Counted from the stretch's first letter, positions 1-9,825 are shown. The stretch is DNA of 48,406 bases from Nitrososphaerota archaeon (GCA_016201435.1 JACQCT010000013.1:1-48406); one strand, 5' to 3'. Numbers and translations: made by a program. Notes: generated by a model from the sequence alone, not told the origin.

Positions 1-70
1 GAAAAATAAATATTTTCTAACTTAGGTTTTCTTCGGCAGAGATAAATATTCAAATTTCTGTGATCAAGTC

Positions 71-1288
71 ATGCCAATTCGAATTGGCCTTATTGGTAAG
101 ACCAATACCGGTAAGACTACATTTTTTAATGCTGCAACTCTTTCCCATTCTGAAATCTCTACCTATCCTTTCACAACAAAAAAACCAGAAAGGGCTATGG
201 GTAATGCAATAACGCCATGCGTTCACACAGAATTTAACATTCAAGATCAACCCCAAAATTCAAAATGTATGGATGGTTGGCGCTTTATTCCAGTTGAACT
301 AATAGACCTTCCTGGTTTGATAAAGGATGCTTGGGCTGGAAAAGGATTAGGTAACCAATTCCTGTCAGTTGCAACTCAATCTGATGCATTATTACATATT
401 GTTGATGTTTCAGGAAGTGTTGATGCTTCTGGAAAGATTACAAATGTAGGGAATGGCGATCCCATTGCAGATGTCGCAGACATTGAAGAAGAATTGATAA
501 TGTGGTATCTTAAACTTCTTGAGGGTAACAGAGATAAAATTTCAAAACTAATTCATTCGGAAACCGAACCATTGACTGCCTTAGCAGATGTATTTCGGGG
601 AATTGGAGTAAAAGAAAGTCATGTAAAAGATGCACTAAAGATAACTGGTCTAGAAAACAAAGATTTTGATAATTTTGATATGCGTGATAGTAAAAAATTT
701 GCTTCACGCTTACGTCATGTCTCTAAACCAACTTTGATAGTTGCAAACAAGATTGATTTGCCTGGTGCAGACAAAAACTTTGATAGATTACGAGAAAAAT
801 ATGTTGATACTATAATTATTCCTGCAAGTGCAGATAGCGAGCTTTCTTTGCGAAGGGCAGAACAAAAAGGCCTCATAAAATACGTCCCAGGTTCAGAGCA
901 GTTTGAAATCCTACACAAAAATGAATTAAACGAAAAACAATTAGAAGCGCTAGAATTCATAACACAAGGTATACTGGGTGAATACATGAGAACAGGTGTT
1001 CAGTTTGCAATTAATGTGACTGTCTTCAAGTTGTTAAAAATGAATTCAATATACCCTGTGGCAAATCCTGAAAAACTATCTGACAAAAAAGGAAGAATAT
1101 TACCAGATCTTATATTGATGAAAGATGGATCCACAGTAGAGGATTTGGCAAAGGAGATACATTCTGATCTGACAAAAGGATTACTTTATGCAAAAGATGT
1201 AAGATATGGAGTAAGACTGCCTACTGGCTATCAGTTGCGTGACAGGGATGTGGTATCTCTTGTCAGTGCAATGACAAAAAAATCCTAG
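71..1288 (+). CDS. YchF/Obg-related GTPase with C-terminal TGS domain
   Basis: A 405-residue P-loop GTPase of the archaeal Obg/YchF superfamily. Seen: G1 loop GKTNTGKT at residues 9-16, G3 DLPG at 79-82, G4 motif NKID near residue 225, and a C-terminal region ending in a TGS-like segment (YGVRLPTGYQLRDRDVVSLV). Members bind ribosomes or ribosome-associated partners and hydrolyse GTP or ATP; the exact role of the archaeal form is not settled. The ATG lies about 20 bases after an AT-rich box (ATAAATATTC, 42-51), which suggests a leaderless or nearly leaderless mRNA. It converges with cysS, and the two stop codons overlap by 4 bases. Confidence 0.9.
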   Translation: MPIRIGLIGKTNTGKTTFFNAATLSHSEISTYPFTTKKPERAMGNAITPCVHTEFNIQDQPQNSKCMDGWRFIPVELIDLPGLIKDAWAGKGLGNQFLSVATQSDALLHIVDVSGSVDASGKITNVGNGDPIADVADIEEELIMWYLKLLEGNRDKISKLIHSETEPLTALADVFRGIGVKESHVKDALKITGLENKDFDNFDMRDSKKFASRLRHVSKPTLIVANKIDLPGADKNFDRLREKYVDTIIIPASADSELSLRRAEQKGLIKYVPGSEQFEILHKNELNEKQLEALEFITQGILGEYMRTGVQFAINVTVFKLLKMNSIYPVANPEKLSDKKGRILPDLILMKDGSTVEDLAKEIHSDLTKGLLYAKDVRYGVRLPTGYQLRDRDVVSLVSAMTKKS

Positions 1289-2694
1289 CCTTCCATGCTT
1301 ATCTTTTCTTGTTTTAACAAAAGAGTTCTGGTTTTATGATCAATTAACACTATGCCCATATCTGATATCTGTTTTCTAACCTCGTCAGCTTTTTGATATT
1401 GTTTTTGTTCTCTAAGCGTATTGCGTGTTTTAATAAGTTCGTTGAGGATATTTCTTTCTTCATCTGATATCTTGGATATTTTTAATCCTAGGATTTCTGA
1501 CATGGTTTCTAATACAGGTTTAACATTTTTTGCAATTGATTGAGAAATGTCTTCGGACGAAGCAAAATTGTTAATTTCTTTGATTAGTCTAAAAAATGCA
1601 TTAAGTGCAAGCGACGTATTAAAATCAGAATTTAACGCATCATCAAATTCTTTTTTGATAAGATCTGTTTTTTTCATAAAAAATTCACTAAAACTAGATG
1701 GTCTAACTAATTCATCTTTTTCTGGTGAACTTAATTCAGCATAGCAGTTTTCAACTTGGCGCCATTTTATTATGGTCTCTTTAAGGGCATCTTCTGAATA
1801 ATCAATTGGTTTAGAATAATGTCCTGAAAGGCAAAATAACCTAATTATGTTTGGACTCCAATTTTTTAAGACATGTTCAATTGACTTTGTATTACCTAAT
1901 GACTTTGACATTTTTTTACCATTTATTGTTACCATGCCTACATGCATCCAGATTTTAGCAAAATTTTTCCCAGTATGAGATTCAGATTGTGCAATCTCAT
2001 TTTCATGATGAGGGAAAATGAGATCTCTGCCTCCTCCATGAATTTCAAAATTCTCGCCCAGATATTTGAGACTCATAGCAGAGCATTCTATGTGCCAACC
2101 AGGTCTTCCATCTCCCCACGGGCTTTGCCACTTTGGTTGGTCGCTTGCAAACTTCCACAATGCAAAATCTAAGGGATCATTTTTTGTTTCATCTATTTCG
2201 ATTCTTGCTCCGGCCACTAGATCCGATATCTTCTTTTTTGAGAGCTTTCCATATTCTTTGAACTTTGATACCGAAAAATATATTCCATTTTTTGATACAT
2301 ATGCAAAATTTTTTTCTATGAGACTCTTGATCAACTCTAACATTTCTTGTATGTGGTCTGTTGCTTTAGGATAATTGTCAGCTCTTTTGATATTTAGTCT
2401 ATCAAAATCCTCAAAATAACGCGTAATGAACTTTGAACTAAGTTCTAATGGTGGAATGTTTTCTTGTTTTGCACGATTTATTATTTTATCATCTACATCT
2501 GTAAAATTTTGGACAAATTTTACTTTGATTTCCTGCGATTCTAGGAATCTTCTGAGGGTATCAAACACTATGATGGTTCTTGCATGACCTATGTGGCTTT
2601 CATCATATACGGTAACTCCACAAACGTAAATTCTAACAATTCTCGATGTGTCAAGCCCTTCTTCTTTTGCTGTTAAGGTATCAAAAATTTTCAA
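1285..2694 (-). CDS. cysS: Cysteinyl-tRNA synthetase
   Basis: Class I aminoacyl-tRNA synthetase that charges tRNA-Cys. The 469-residue length is normal. Seen: HIGH motif at 34-37, KMSKS at 261-265, and the expected zinc ligands C25, C204 and the PHHENE segment near 228-233. The start is TTG: an in-frame stop sits just upstream and no ATG fits. The gene lies 17 bases downstream of nadE on the same strand, so the two are probably cotranscribed. Confidence 0.96.
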   Translation of the reverse strand: MKIFDTLTAKEEGLDTSRIVRIYVCGVTVYDESHIGHARTIIVFDTLRRFLESQEIKVKFVQNFTDVDDKIINRAKQENIPPLELSSKFITRYFEDFDRLNIKRADNYPKATDHIQEMLELIKSLIEKNFAYVSKNGIYFSVSKFKEYGKLSKKKISDLVAGARIEIDETKNDPLDFALWKFASDQPKWQSPWGDGRPGWHIECSAMSLKYLGENFEIHGGGRDLIFPHHENEIAQSESHTGKNFAKIWMHVGMVTINGKKMSKSLGNTKSIEHVLKNWSPNIIRLFCLSGHYSKPIDYSEDALKETIIKWRQVENCYAELSSPEKDELVRPSSFSEFFMKKTDLIKKEFDDALNSDFNTSLALNAFFRLIKEINNFASSEDISQSIAKNVKPVLETMSEILGLKISKISDEERNILNELIKTRNTLREQKQYQKADEVRKQISDMGIVLIDHKTRTLLLKQEKISMEG

Positions 2695-2711
2695 ATTAAA
2701 TCACATGTGTT

Positions 2712-3500
2712 TTATATCTGACAAATCTTTGGTGTTATTCTCTTGTGTTCGTTATTTTTGTACATTTTGTAGATTTTATCAACAGCTAAATTATCAATGC
2801 CAGTAAGACTAACTGTCTCTTGAATTGAAAAATTTTTATAAAATAGACAATGAAGAATGCTGTCAACCTCTTCATAATTTAGACCAATTTCAGCTTCTGC
2901 AATATGTCCCTCCCAAAGACCCGGACTGCTTTTCTTTGATATTATGGAATCAGAAATTCCAAGAAATTTTGCAAATTGTCGGATCTGAGTCTTGTAAAGT
3001 GCTGCAATAGGTAACAAATCAGATGCACCATCTCCAAATTTTGTAAAATAGCCTATGAGAAATTCACTTTTATCACTAGAGCCTAGCACTAGATATTTTC
3101 TAGCGTTTGCATAATAGTACAAAATGTTTGCTCTAATTCGCGCACTGAGATTTCCAAATGAGAATGGATTTGGTTCTAAATACTTTGAATATTCTTTATT
3201 GATAAAACCAATCTCAATTAACTTGTATTCTATACCTAATTTGTCTACAAGTTTGATTGCATCCTCTGTATCAATTTTAGGTGTAGCTTTAGAATCTGGC
3301 ATTATGAGTGCAAGTGATTTGTCTTTGAGAAATTTTGAACATAATACTGCAATAACAGCTGAATCTATTCCACCGCTCAAGCCAAAAACTACTCCAAATG
3401 CTTGTCTTTGAGATACTTCTTCTACAAGAAATTCTCCAATTTTATTTTGTATGGAATCATAATCTTGTTTTCTAATTTCTTCTAAGATGTCTTGATTCAA
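2712..3500 (-). CDS. nadE: NAD synthetase, ammonia-dependent type
   Basis: Makes NAD from deamido-NAD, ATP and ammonia. The PP-loop SGGIDS lies at residues 42-47, and conserved segments such as SSDKSE and KSSPGLW follow. At 262 residues it lacks the N-terminal nitrilase-type glutaminase domain, so ammonia must come directly or from a separate protein. The start is TTG, with an in-frame stop a few codons upstream. It is the first gene of a likely nadE-cysS pair and follows the Rieske gene on the same strand after a 34-base gap. Confidence 0.93.
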   Translation of the reverse strand: MNQDILEEIRKQDYDSIQNKIGEFLVEEVSQRQAFGVVFGLSGGIDSAVIAVLCSKFLKDKSLALIMPDSKATPKIDTEDAIKLVDKLGIEYKLIEIGFINKEYSKYLEPNPFSFGNLSARIRANILYYYANARKYLVLGSSDKSEFLIGYFTKFGDGASDLLPIAALYKTQIRQFAKFLGISDSIISKKSSPGLWEGHIAEAEIGLNYEEVDSILHCLFYKNFSIQETVSLTGIDNLAVDKIYKMYKNNEHKRITPKICQI

Positions 3501-3534
3501 TAATTTTTAATCTGAGATTACGGAATTAAACTTA

Positions 3535-3837
3535 TCATACATCGATGTAAATGCCATCATTTTTTGCTTCTACATTGTAGGTTTTTAGCTTAACTCCTTT
3601 GATATAGTCCTGTAATTCTCCTGTTTTGATGTTATAATGCCAAAAATGTAATGGGCATTCAACTATATCTCCATCTAACTTTCCAGGGGCAAGTGAACCG
3701 TCTTGATGAACACATACTGAATCTAGTGCGTGAAATCCATCTTGGTTAAAGATCGCTATGCGTTTTCCATCTATTGAAAACTCCTTGCCTTTTCCTACTG
3801 TGATGTCATTTTTCTCTGCGACTTTTTTCCATACCAT
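3535..3837 (-). CDS. Rieske-type [2Fe-2S] ferredoxin
   Basis: A small soluble protein of 100 residues consisting of one Rieske domain. The cluster ligands are visible as CVH (C42, H44) and CPLH (C61, H64). It has no membrane anchor or oxygenase domain, so it is an electron-transfer ferredoxin of the kind that serves dioxygenases or other redox enzymes; the partner cannot be told from context. ATG start. It diverges from ahcY with an 80-base promoter region between them. Confidence 0.9.
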   Translation of the reverse strand: MVWKKVAEKNDITVGKGKEFSIDGKRIAIFNQDGFHALDSVCVHQDGSLAPGKLDGDIVECPLHFWHYNIKTGELQDYIKGVKLKTYNVEAKNDGIYIDV

Positions 3838-3917
3838 TAATTTAAAACAAAATTTTGATCAATATTTAGATTGTTATTGTGATACCATTTTATAGTCCTG
3901 ATATTTGACTCCATGAT

Positions 3918-5159
3918 ATGGGTAAAGTAAAGGATCCAAGCCTTGCAGAACAAGGTAAGACATCATATGAATGGGCTAAAAATCACATGAAAATTCTTAC
4001 AAATACTGTTAATCGTCTCAAGCGATCACAACCATTGCGAGGTATTAGACTTGGGATTTGTTTACACATTACAAAAGAGACATCTGTTTTAATTATGGGT
4101 GCAAAAGAACTTGGAGCTGAAGTAAGTGCATGTGGTGCAAATCCACTTTCTACACAAGATGATATTGCAGCATTTCTTGATGAAAATGGAATTAACATTT
4201 ATGCTTGGCAAGGCCAAACTACTGAAGAATATGATTGGTGTATTGAACAAATGCTCAGTCACAAGCCTCAAATTCTAACCGATGATGGTTCTGACTGTCA
4301 CAGCAAAGTTCATGGCAAATCAAAGTTTTCATCTCTAAAAATAATGGGTGGAACTGAAGAAACTACAACCGGTGTTATTAGACTAAAAGCACTGGCAAAT
4401 CAGAAAAAACTCAGATATCCAGTCATTGCAGTAAATGATGCCTACACAAAACACATGTTTGATAATAGATATGGAACTGGTCAGAGTACAATTGATGGCT
4501 ACTTTAGATCTATGAATTTGCTTTTTGCAGGTAAACGTGTTGTTGTAGCTGGATACGGGTGGGTAGGAAGGGGAGTAGCATCAAGAGCAAATGGAATGGG
4601 CTCCAAAGTTTTTGTTACAGAAGTAGACCCAGTTAGAGCCTTAGAAGCTCACATGGATGGTTACGAAGTGCTTCCAATGGCTGAAGCTGCAAAGATTGGT
4701 GATATTTTTATCACGGCTACAGGACAAACGGGAGTAATAAGAAAAGAACACATTTTAAAAATGAAGGAAGGTGCAGTGCTAGGAAATGTTGGTCACTTTG
4801 ATGTTGAAGTAGATGCACACTTTTTACTTAATGAATCAAAATCCGTTAAACAAGTTAGACCTAACCTTGATGAGTGTCTTTTGAAAAATGGAAAACGTGT
4901 TTATCTTATAGGGAAAGGCAGGATTGCAAATTTAGTTGCAGCAGAAGGACATCCTCCGGAAGTAATGGCGCAATCATTTTCCAATCAACTTCTTTCCATG
5001 ATATACATAGCAAAAAATCATAAAAAAATTGGAAAGAAGGTAATAACGGTTCCACAAGAGATAGATACACAAATTGCTGTTGATGCTCTAAATGCAATGG
5101 ATGTCAAAACTGATAAGCCAACACCAGCTCAGATAAAATATGCCAAGAGTTGGGGATAG
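3918..5159 (+). CDS. ahcY: S-adenosylhomocysteine hydrolase
   Basis: Reversibly splits S-adenosylhomocysteine into adenosine and homocysteine using tightly bound NAD, clearing the by-product of methyltransferases. Seen: Rossmann motif GYGWVGRG at 212-219, the substrate segment GGTEETTTGV at 144-153, NDAYTKHMFDNRYGTGQS near 173-190, and the C-terminal lysine/tyrosine tail that closes the NAD site (PAQIKYAKSWG). The 413 residues are the usual archaeal length. metG follows 30 bases downstream. Confidence 0.96.
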   Translation: MGKVKDPSLAEQGKTSYEWAKNHMKILTNTVNRLKRSQPLRGIRLGICLHITKETSVLIMGAKELGAEVSACGANPLSTQDDIAAFLDENGINIYAWQGQTTEEYDWCIEQMLSHKPQILTDDGSDCHSKVHGKSKFSSLKIMGGTEETTTGVIRLKALANQKKLRYPVIAVNDAYTKHMFDNRYGTGQSTIDGYFRSMNLLFAGKRVVVAGYGWVGRGVASRANGMGSKVFVTEVDPVRALEAHMDGYEVLPMAEAAKIGDIFITATGQTGVIRKEHILKMKEGAVLGNVGHFDVEVDAHFLLNESKSVKQVRPNLDECLLKNGKRVYLIGKGRIANLVAAEGHPPEVMAQSFSNQLLSMIYIAKNHKKIGKKVITVPQEIDTQIAVDALNAMDVKTDKPTPAQIKYAKSWG

Positions 5160-5189
5160 CTTAAATTCGTCTCACACTTTACACACCTA

Positions 5190-6839
5190 ATGAGCAATAA
5201 GGCCATCATTACTAGCGCACTCCCGTACGCAAATGGCGAGATTCATCTTGGACATGTTGCTTCCACGTACTTACCTGCTGATATTACAACACGATTTCTA
5301 AAACTCAAGGGAGTTGAAGCTTACTATATTTGTGCATCAGATGATTATGGCACACCAATTCTAATCCAGTCAGAAAGAGAACAAAAAGATCCTCAAGAAT
5401 ATGTAAAATTCTGGAACAAGCGTGATTATGATGATTTTACTGCACTTGGAATAAATTTTGATTTTTTTTACAGAACAAGCTCTCCTGAAAATATAGCGTT
5501 TGTTCAGGACGTCTTTAAAAAATTACTTGCAAATGGACACATCTATGAAAAAGAAATTATCCAGTTTTATTGTAAATTCGATAAAAAATTCTTGCCAGAT
5601 AGATATGTGATTGGAACATGTCCATATTGTAAAGCTGAAGATCAATATTCTGATCTTTGTGAAAAATGTAGTAGAGTTCCCGAAGAGATAGAAAATCCAC
5701 GTTGTTCAATATGCAAAAATCCTCCAACCAAAGAAAAGACAAAACATTACTTTTTCAAGTTGACAAATTTTGTAAAGGAACTAAATCAATGGTTAGAAGA
5801 AGATTCCTATCTTCAAAAAGATGTCAAAAAATACGTTCAAAATTGGATTAAAGATGGGCTTGCAGACTGGGATATAACGCGAGACATACACTGGGGCGTG
5901 CCAATCCCACTTCCTGAAGCAGGCGGTAAGGTGTTTTATGGCTGGTTTGATAATCACCTTGCATACATTTCTTCTACAATCAAATTTCTTACTGATAAGG
6001 GAATAGACGGAAAACAATTTTGGAACTCTGCAGACATCTATCATTTTATTGGAAAAGACATTGTATATCATCACTATCTGTTTTTACCTGCAATGAGAAT
6101 TGGAATAAAAAAAGAGTACAAGTTGCCAGACTATGTCCCAACAAGGGGACATTTGATGCTGCAGGCAAAAAAAATATCAAAAAGCAGAAATTGGTATATC
6201 GGTCTTAAAGATTTCCTTAGTTTTTATCCTGCTGATTATTTGAGATTTTACTTGACATTGATTACTCCACACAGTCAAGATGATCTTAATTTTGATTGGG
6301 AAGAATTTTCTGCAAGAATAAATTCTGAGCTAATTGGAAACCTTGGTAATTTTGTTAACCGTGCATTAGGTTTTACTCAAAAAAGTGTTAATGGTATAGT
6401 TCCACAAACAGAAGAGTTTGATTCTGCTGATACAGAAGCACAAAACAAAATCAAAAACCTAGTCAATGACATGACCACATTGATGGAACAAAATAACCTG
6501 GATAAAGCACTCAAAAGAATATTGGAATTTTCTGCCCACTTTAACCAGTATTTCCAACAAAAAGAACCATGGAAAGGCGCAAAGGGGACGAACAACTGCA
6601 TTTACCTTTCAGTTAACGCAGTTCGCAGTATCGCAATTGCACTTTTTTCATTCCTACCAGAATCATCGGAAAAGATATGGGTGCAACTCAATCTTGCTGG
6701 CAAAGTCTCTGAACAAAAATGGAATTCAATGTCAGACTTGGTAGTATCTACTAATCATAAAATTGGAATCTCCTCTCCTCTTTTCAAAAAAGTAGAGATG
6801 TCGGATATTGAAAAACATAAAGCCAAACTTGGTGCGTAA
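5190..6839 (+). CDS. metG: Methionyl-tRNA synthetase, short form
   Basis: Charges tRNA-Met, including the initiator. Class I signatures: HLGH at 19-22 and KISKS near 327-331. The connective-peptide zinc knuckles are present (CPYC, CEKC, CSIC, with a fourth position degenerate). At 549 residues it stops after the anticodon-binding helical domain and lacks the C-terminal EMAPII-like tRNA-binding domain found in many longer MetRS proteins; a separate subunit could exist elsewhere. The stop overlaps the start of the next gene by one base (TAATG), implying cotranscription and coupled translation. Confidence 0.95.
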   Translation: MSNKAIITSALPYANGEIHLGHVASTYLPADITTRFLKLKGVEAYYICASDDYGTPILIQSEREQKDPQEYVKFWNKRDYDDFTALGINFDFFYRTSSPENIAFVQDVFKKLLANGHIYEKEIIQFYCKFDKKFLPDRYVIGTCPYCKAEDQYSDLCEKCSRVPEEIENPRCSICKNPPTKEKTKHYFFKLTNFVKELNQWLEEDSYLQKDVKKYVQNWIKDGLADWDITRDIHWGVPIPLPEAGGKVFYGWFDNHLAYISSTIKFLTDKGIDGKQFWNSADIYHFIGKDIVYHHYLFLPAMRIGIKKEYKLPDYVPTRGHLMLQAKKISKSRNWYIGLKDFLSFYPADYLRFYLTLITPHSQDDLNFDWEEFSARINSELIGNLGNFVNRALGFTQKSVNGIVPQTEEFDSADTEAQNKIKNLVNDMTTLMEQNNLDKALKRILEFSAHFNQYFQQKEPWKGAKGTNNCIYLSVNAVRSIAIALFSFLPESSEKIWVQLNLAGKVSEQKWNSMSDLVVSTNHKIGISSPLFKKVEMSDIEKHKAKLGA

Positions 6840-8068
6840 TGGCATTTCTTGATTGGGTCACACGAGATGGCAAATTACTCCTAACTGCAAGAATAGTTAG
6901 GACTTTTTCATATGGATTTCTAAGCATCGTTCTTGCAATTTACCTGAAATTAATGGGATTTAATGAAATCTTCATTGGAATAGTTTTAACTGCGACACTA
7001 GTAAACAGTGTGATCTTTAACCTAATTGCAAGTTTTTATGCTGACAAGATTAGTAGAAAAAAAATTCTAATTATTTATGCTATTTTGATGGCTATTTCTG
7101 GCACAATCTTTCTTATGACAAATAATTATGTCGCATTAATTGTATCTGCTCTTATTGGAACAATTAATGTAACTGGAACTGAAGTTGGTGCATTTTTATC
7201 CATAGAACAAGCAATACTTCCACAAACAGTTAGTGATATCAAAAAAAGAAACTCAATTTTTGCTATTTATAACATGGTCGGTACTTTTGCAATGTCTGCA
7301 GGAGTTTTGCTTTCAGGATTTCCACAGTTTATACAAAAACTATACGGATTCAATCAAATAGAATCAATTAAAATGCTTTTTCTTTTTTATAGCATATGTG
7401 CTGTCATTGTAATAGGAATCTACCTTTTTCTCTCAAAGAAAATTGAGCTTGTTCCAAACACTACTAAAACTACATCAGTTCGTACCATCTCTACAAAGTC
7501 CAAGGGAATTGTCACTAAACTATCATCACTTTTTGCCGTGGATTCCTTTGGTGGAGGATTTGTAATTCAAAGTATAGTATCATTTTGGTTTTTTTCAAAA
7601 TTTGGTGCAGACCTGACCACATTATCTTACATTTTCTCTATAGCTGGAATACTTACCGCTTTTTCTTTTCTATTTGCAACAAAAATTGCATCCAAGATTG
7701 GTTTGATAAATACGATGGTCTTTACTCATATACCGTCTAATCTTTTATTGATATTACTGGCGTTTGCTCCTACATTTCCAGTAGCAATCGGAATATACCT
7801 TGCAAGAATGAGTCTATCTCAAATGGATGTTCCATCCAGACAGTCATACATTGTAGCTGTAGTCAATGAAGATGAAAGGATGGCTGCTGCTGCGGTAACT
7901 AATACCTCAAGAAACATAGCACAAGCAGTTAGTCCATCTCTTGCAGGTGCAATAATACAATCATTATCGCTATCTGCACCGTTTGTTGTAGGAGGTTTAT
8001 TAAAAATTGTTTATGACATTGGCGTTTATGTGAATTTTAGAAAAATAAAACCTCCAGAAGAAAACTGA
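6839..8068 (+). CDS. Major facilitator superfamily transporter
   Basis: An integral membrane protein of 409 residues with about 12 hydrophobic segments and a basic loop after the second helix (YADKISRKK), corresponding to the MFS motif between TM2 and TM3. Another conserved stretch near residue 330 (RMSLSQMDVPSRQSYIVAVV) is typical of the drug/metabolite efflux-like MFS branch. The substrate is unknown. Start and stop are shared with metG as TAATG. A T-rich stretch after the stop separates it from the convergent dehydrogenase gene. Confidence 0.88.
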   Translation: MAFLDWVTRDGKLLLTARIVRTFSYGFLSIVLAIYLKLMGFNEIFIGIVLTATLVNSVIFNLIASFYADKISRKKILIIYAILMAISGTIFLMTNNYVALIVSALIGTINVTGTEVGAFLSIEQAILPQTVSDIKKRNSIFAIYNMVGTFAMSAGVLLSGFPQFIQKLYGFNQIESIKMLFLFYSICAVIVIGIYLFLSKKIELVPNTTKTTSVRTISTKSKGIVTKLSSLFAVDSFGGGFVIQSIVSFWFFSKFGADLTTLSYIFSIAGILTAFSFLFATKIASKIGLINTMVFTHIPSNLLLILLAFAPTFPVAIGIYLARMSLSQMDVPSRQSYIVAVVNEDERMAAAAVTNTSRNIAQAVSPSLAGAIIQSLSLSAPFVVGGLLKIVYDIGVYVNFRKIKPPEEN

Positions 8069-8077
8069 TTTTTATTT

Positions 8078-8953
8078 TTATAATTTACTTATTCTTTCTA
8101 TAAATGCAAGAATGCCAGTATAATCGAGTTCACCCAAACCATTGGCAATTGCATTTTGATAAATCTCGTTTGCCAATGTTGTCATGGGAAGAGTTGTACC
8201 AAGTTCTTTTGCAGTATTATTTATTGTATCAAGATCTTTTTTCATCATTTTCAATGTAAAACTGGGTTCAAAGTTTCCATTTATCATCTTAGGACCTTTT
8301 AATACACTCATACCAGTTTTGAAATAAGTTGAGTTTAGAATATCTAGAAATAATTTAGGATCTAATCCAGCTCTTTTTGTCAGTGTAATTCCCTCTGATA
8401 ATGCTAAGGCCAGCATTGATATCTGCAAATTCATAGCAAGCTTCATTGCGTGTCCTGAACCATTTTCACCCAAATAGAACGTCTTATTTCCAATATGATC
8501 AAAAACCTGCTTATATTTTTCATATGTCTCTTTTTTTCCACCTACCATGACTACAAGTTCACCTTTTTCTGCAAGATTTGGTCCACCCATTACTGGAGTA
8601 TCAATCATCGATATTCCGTTTTCTAGAAATTTTTTTGCTATTTTTTTTGAAGAAATTGGATTTATTGTACTCATGTCTGCAACTGTCAATCCATCATGCT
8701 TTCCGTAAATGATGCCATTTTTATCAAATGAGACAGATTCTATTGCGTCAGAATCTTTTACAATAGTTATGATGAGTTCACATTCTTGTGCTAGATCTTT
8801 GGGCGTGTTTGCAACAATTGCACCAAGGTTTCTTAGAGATTCTGTTTTGTCTCTTGTCCTATTGTATACAATTACCTTGTAGCCAGTATCAAGTAACCTT
8901 TTGGCTACAGATTTTCCAAGAAAACCAGTTCCGATGACTCCTATTTTCAACAA
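8078..8953 (-). CDS. NAD(P)-dependent beta-hydroxyacid dehydrogenase (3-hydroxyisobutyrate dehydrogenase family)
   Basis: A two-domain oxidoreductase of 291 residues. Seen: N-terminal Rossmann motif GTGFLG at 8-13; NRTRDK at 31-36, which favours NADP(H) over NAD; the substrate motif DTPVMGGP at 118-125; and the catalytic lysine K171 in GHAMKLAMN. The family includes 3-hydroxyisobutyrate, tartronate semialdehyde and glyoxylate/succinic semialdehyde reductases, and sequence alone does not fix the substrate. In this setting a semialdehyde reductase is attractive but unproven. The start is one of two adjacent TTG codons. Confidence 0.85.
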   Translation of the reverse strand: MLKIGVIGTGFLGKSVAKRLLDTGYKVIVYNRTRDKTESLRNLGAIVANTPKDLAQECELIITIVKDSDAIESVSFDKNGIIYGKHDGLTVADMSTINPISSKKIAKKFLENGISMIDTPVMGGPNLAEKGELVVMVGGKKETYEKYKQVFDHIGNKTFYLGENGSGHAMKLAMNLQISMLALALSEGITLTKRAGLDPKLFLDILNSTYFKTGMSVLKGPKMINGNFEPSFTLKMMKKDLDTINNTAKELGTTLPMTTLANEIYQNAIANGLGELDYTGILAFIERISKL

Positions 8954-8996
8954 ATTATCTCTCTACTGTAATGCTATTTTTTCTTATTGAATTGAT

Positions 8997-9518
8997 CTAA
9001 GATGTTAAAGCTTTGAATCTTTGATCTGAACGTAATCTCTCAAAATCAAGGTCACCGGCTGCTTTTATCCCGTATTCTGAATCTATCATGATGGCCTGTT
9101 CTAAAATGATTAATGCATCTTCAGAATTTTTTTGTAGTGCCTTACTACAGGATTTGTGATAAAGCACACTAGCATTTTGAGGATCTTTTTCTAGAATTTT
9201 ATCATAAAATGAGATTGCCTGATCATAATTTTTTAGATAATGAAGTGCTAGACCTTTGTTGATTAAGGCTATCTTGTGATTGGGATTACTTTTCAAAACT
9301 TTATCATAGCATGTAATAGAATCATCATATTTTCCAAGTTTGCCCAATGCATTACCTTTGTATACCAGAGCATTCACATGCTCTGGTTCTACCGATAATA
9401 CTTTGTCAAAATAAAATATAGCATCACGTGGATTTCCACGTTTGGCATGTGATACGCCTATGTTATACAAATATTCTAAATTTAGTTCTTCGTCAGATGA
9501 AAATGCGATCTTTGGCAT
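8997..9518 (-). CDS. Tetratricopeptide repeat protein
   Basis: A 173-residue protein built of about four TPR units from residue 14 onward, each with the spaced pattern A.F.YDK.L...P....AL..KG..L. TPR arrays bind partner proteins; this one has no catalytic domain, signal peptide or membrane segment, so it is a cytoplasmic scaffold of unknown partner. ATG start. It diverges from the small zinc-ribbon gene at 9619. Confidence 0.88.
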   Translation of the reverse strand: MPKIAFSSDEELNLEYLYNIGVSHAKRGNPRDAIFYFDKVLSVEPEHVNALVYKGNALGKLGKYDDSITCYDKVLKSNPNHKIALINKGLALHYLKNYDQAISFYDKILEKDPQNASVLYHKSCSKALQKNSEDALIILEQAIMIDSEYGIKAAGDLDFERLRSDQRFKALTS

Positions 9519-9618
9519 GATGTTTTTACTTATGTTCTATTTGATAAACTCTATTTCTTGGTTAGTTTTTAGAATATGTGGTCTTGGGAACAATGAAACT
9601 ATCAATTCATGTGGTGTT

Positions 9619-9738
9619 ATGGAGAAAATAAGATCTTGTCCCATCTGTCCTAGGTGTGGTTCAAAAAAATTTGATCGATTAAAAGTAAAAGATACAGTTG
9701 TAAGATGCACAAAATGTGGTAAGCAATTAACTATTTGA
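9619..9738 (+). CDS. Small zinc-ribbon protein, 39 residues
   Basis: A 39-residue protein starting at ATG 9619 with a C-x2-C pair (C10, C13) and a second pair (C30, C33) that together form a rubredoxin-like zinc ribbon; an extra C7 precedes them. The spacing resembles transcription-related or ribosome-related zinc ribbons. The frame is open further upstream, but the longer version would overlap the divergent TPR gene and has no conserved look, so the internal ATG is preferred. Function unknown. Confidence 0.65.
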   Translation: MEKIRSCPICPRCGSKKFDRLKVKDTVVRCTKCGKQLTI

Positions 9739-9749
9739 TTGGTTTTTGC

Positions 9750-9806
9750 GATCAATTAACTAACTATATAGTTCGCAGTCAATATATTGATCAGACATTT
9801 AACTAT
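9750..9806 (+). promoter_or_regulatory. Promoter region of the phosphate transport pair with two inverted repeats
   Basis: Between the zinc-ribbon gene and the DUF47 gene lies a perfect 12-bp palindrome AACTATATAGTT (9762-9773), nested inside a wider pair GATCAAT (9750-9756) and ATTGATC (9786-9792). An AT-rich TATA-like box (ATTTAACTAT, 9797-9806) precedes the ATG at 9826 at a distance that fits a leaderless transcript. The palindromes are candidate operators, perhaps for phosphate control; this is inference. Confidence 0.45.
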
Positions 9807-9825
9807 GTAAATTAGCAAAAGCTAT

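Noticed and set aside
9442-9618. Longer N-terminal extension of the small zinc-ribbon protein
   Set aside because: It would overlap the divergent TPR gene and its promoter; the internal ATG gives a compact two-knuckle protein.
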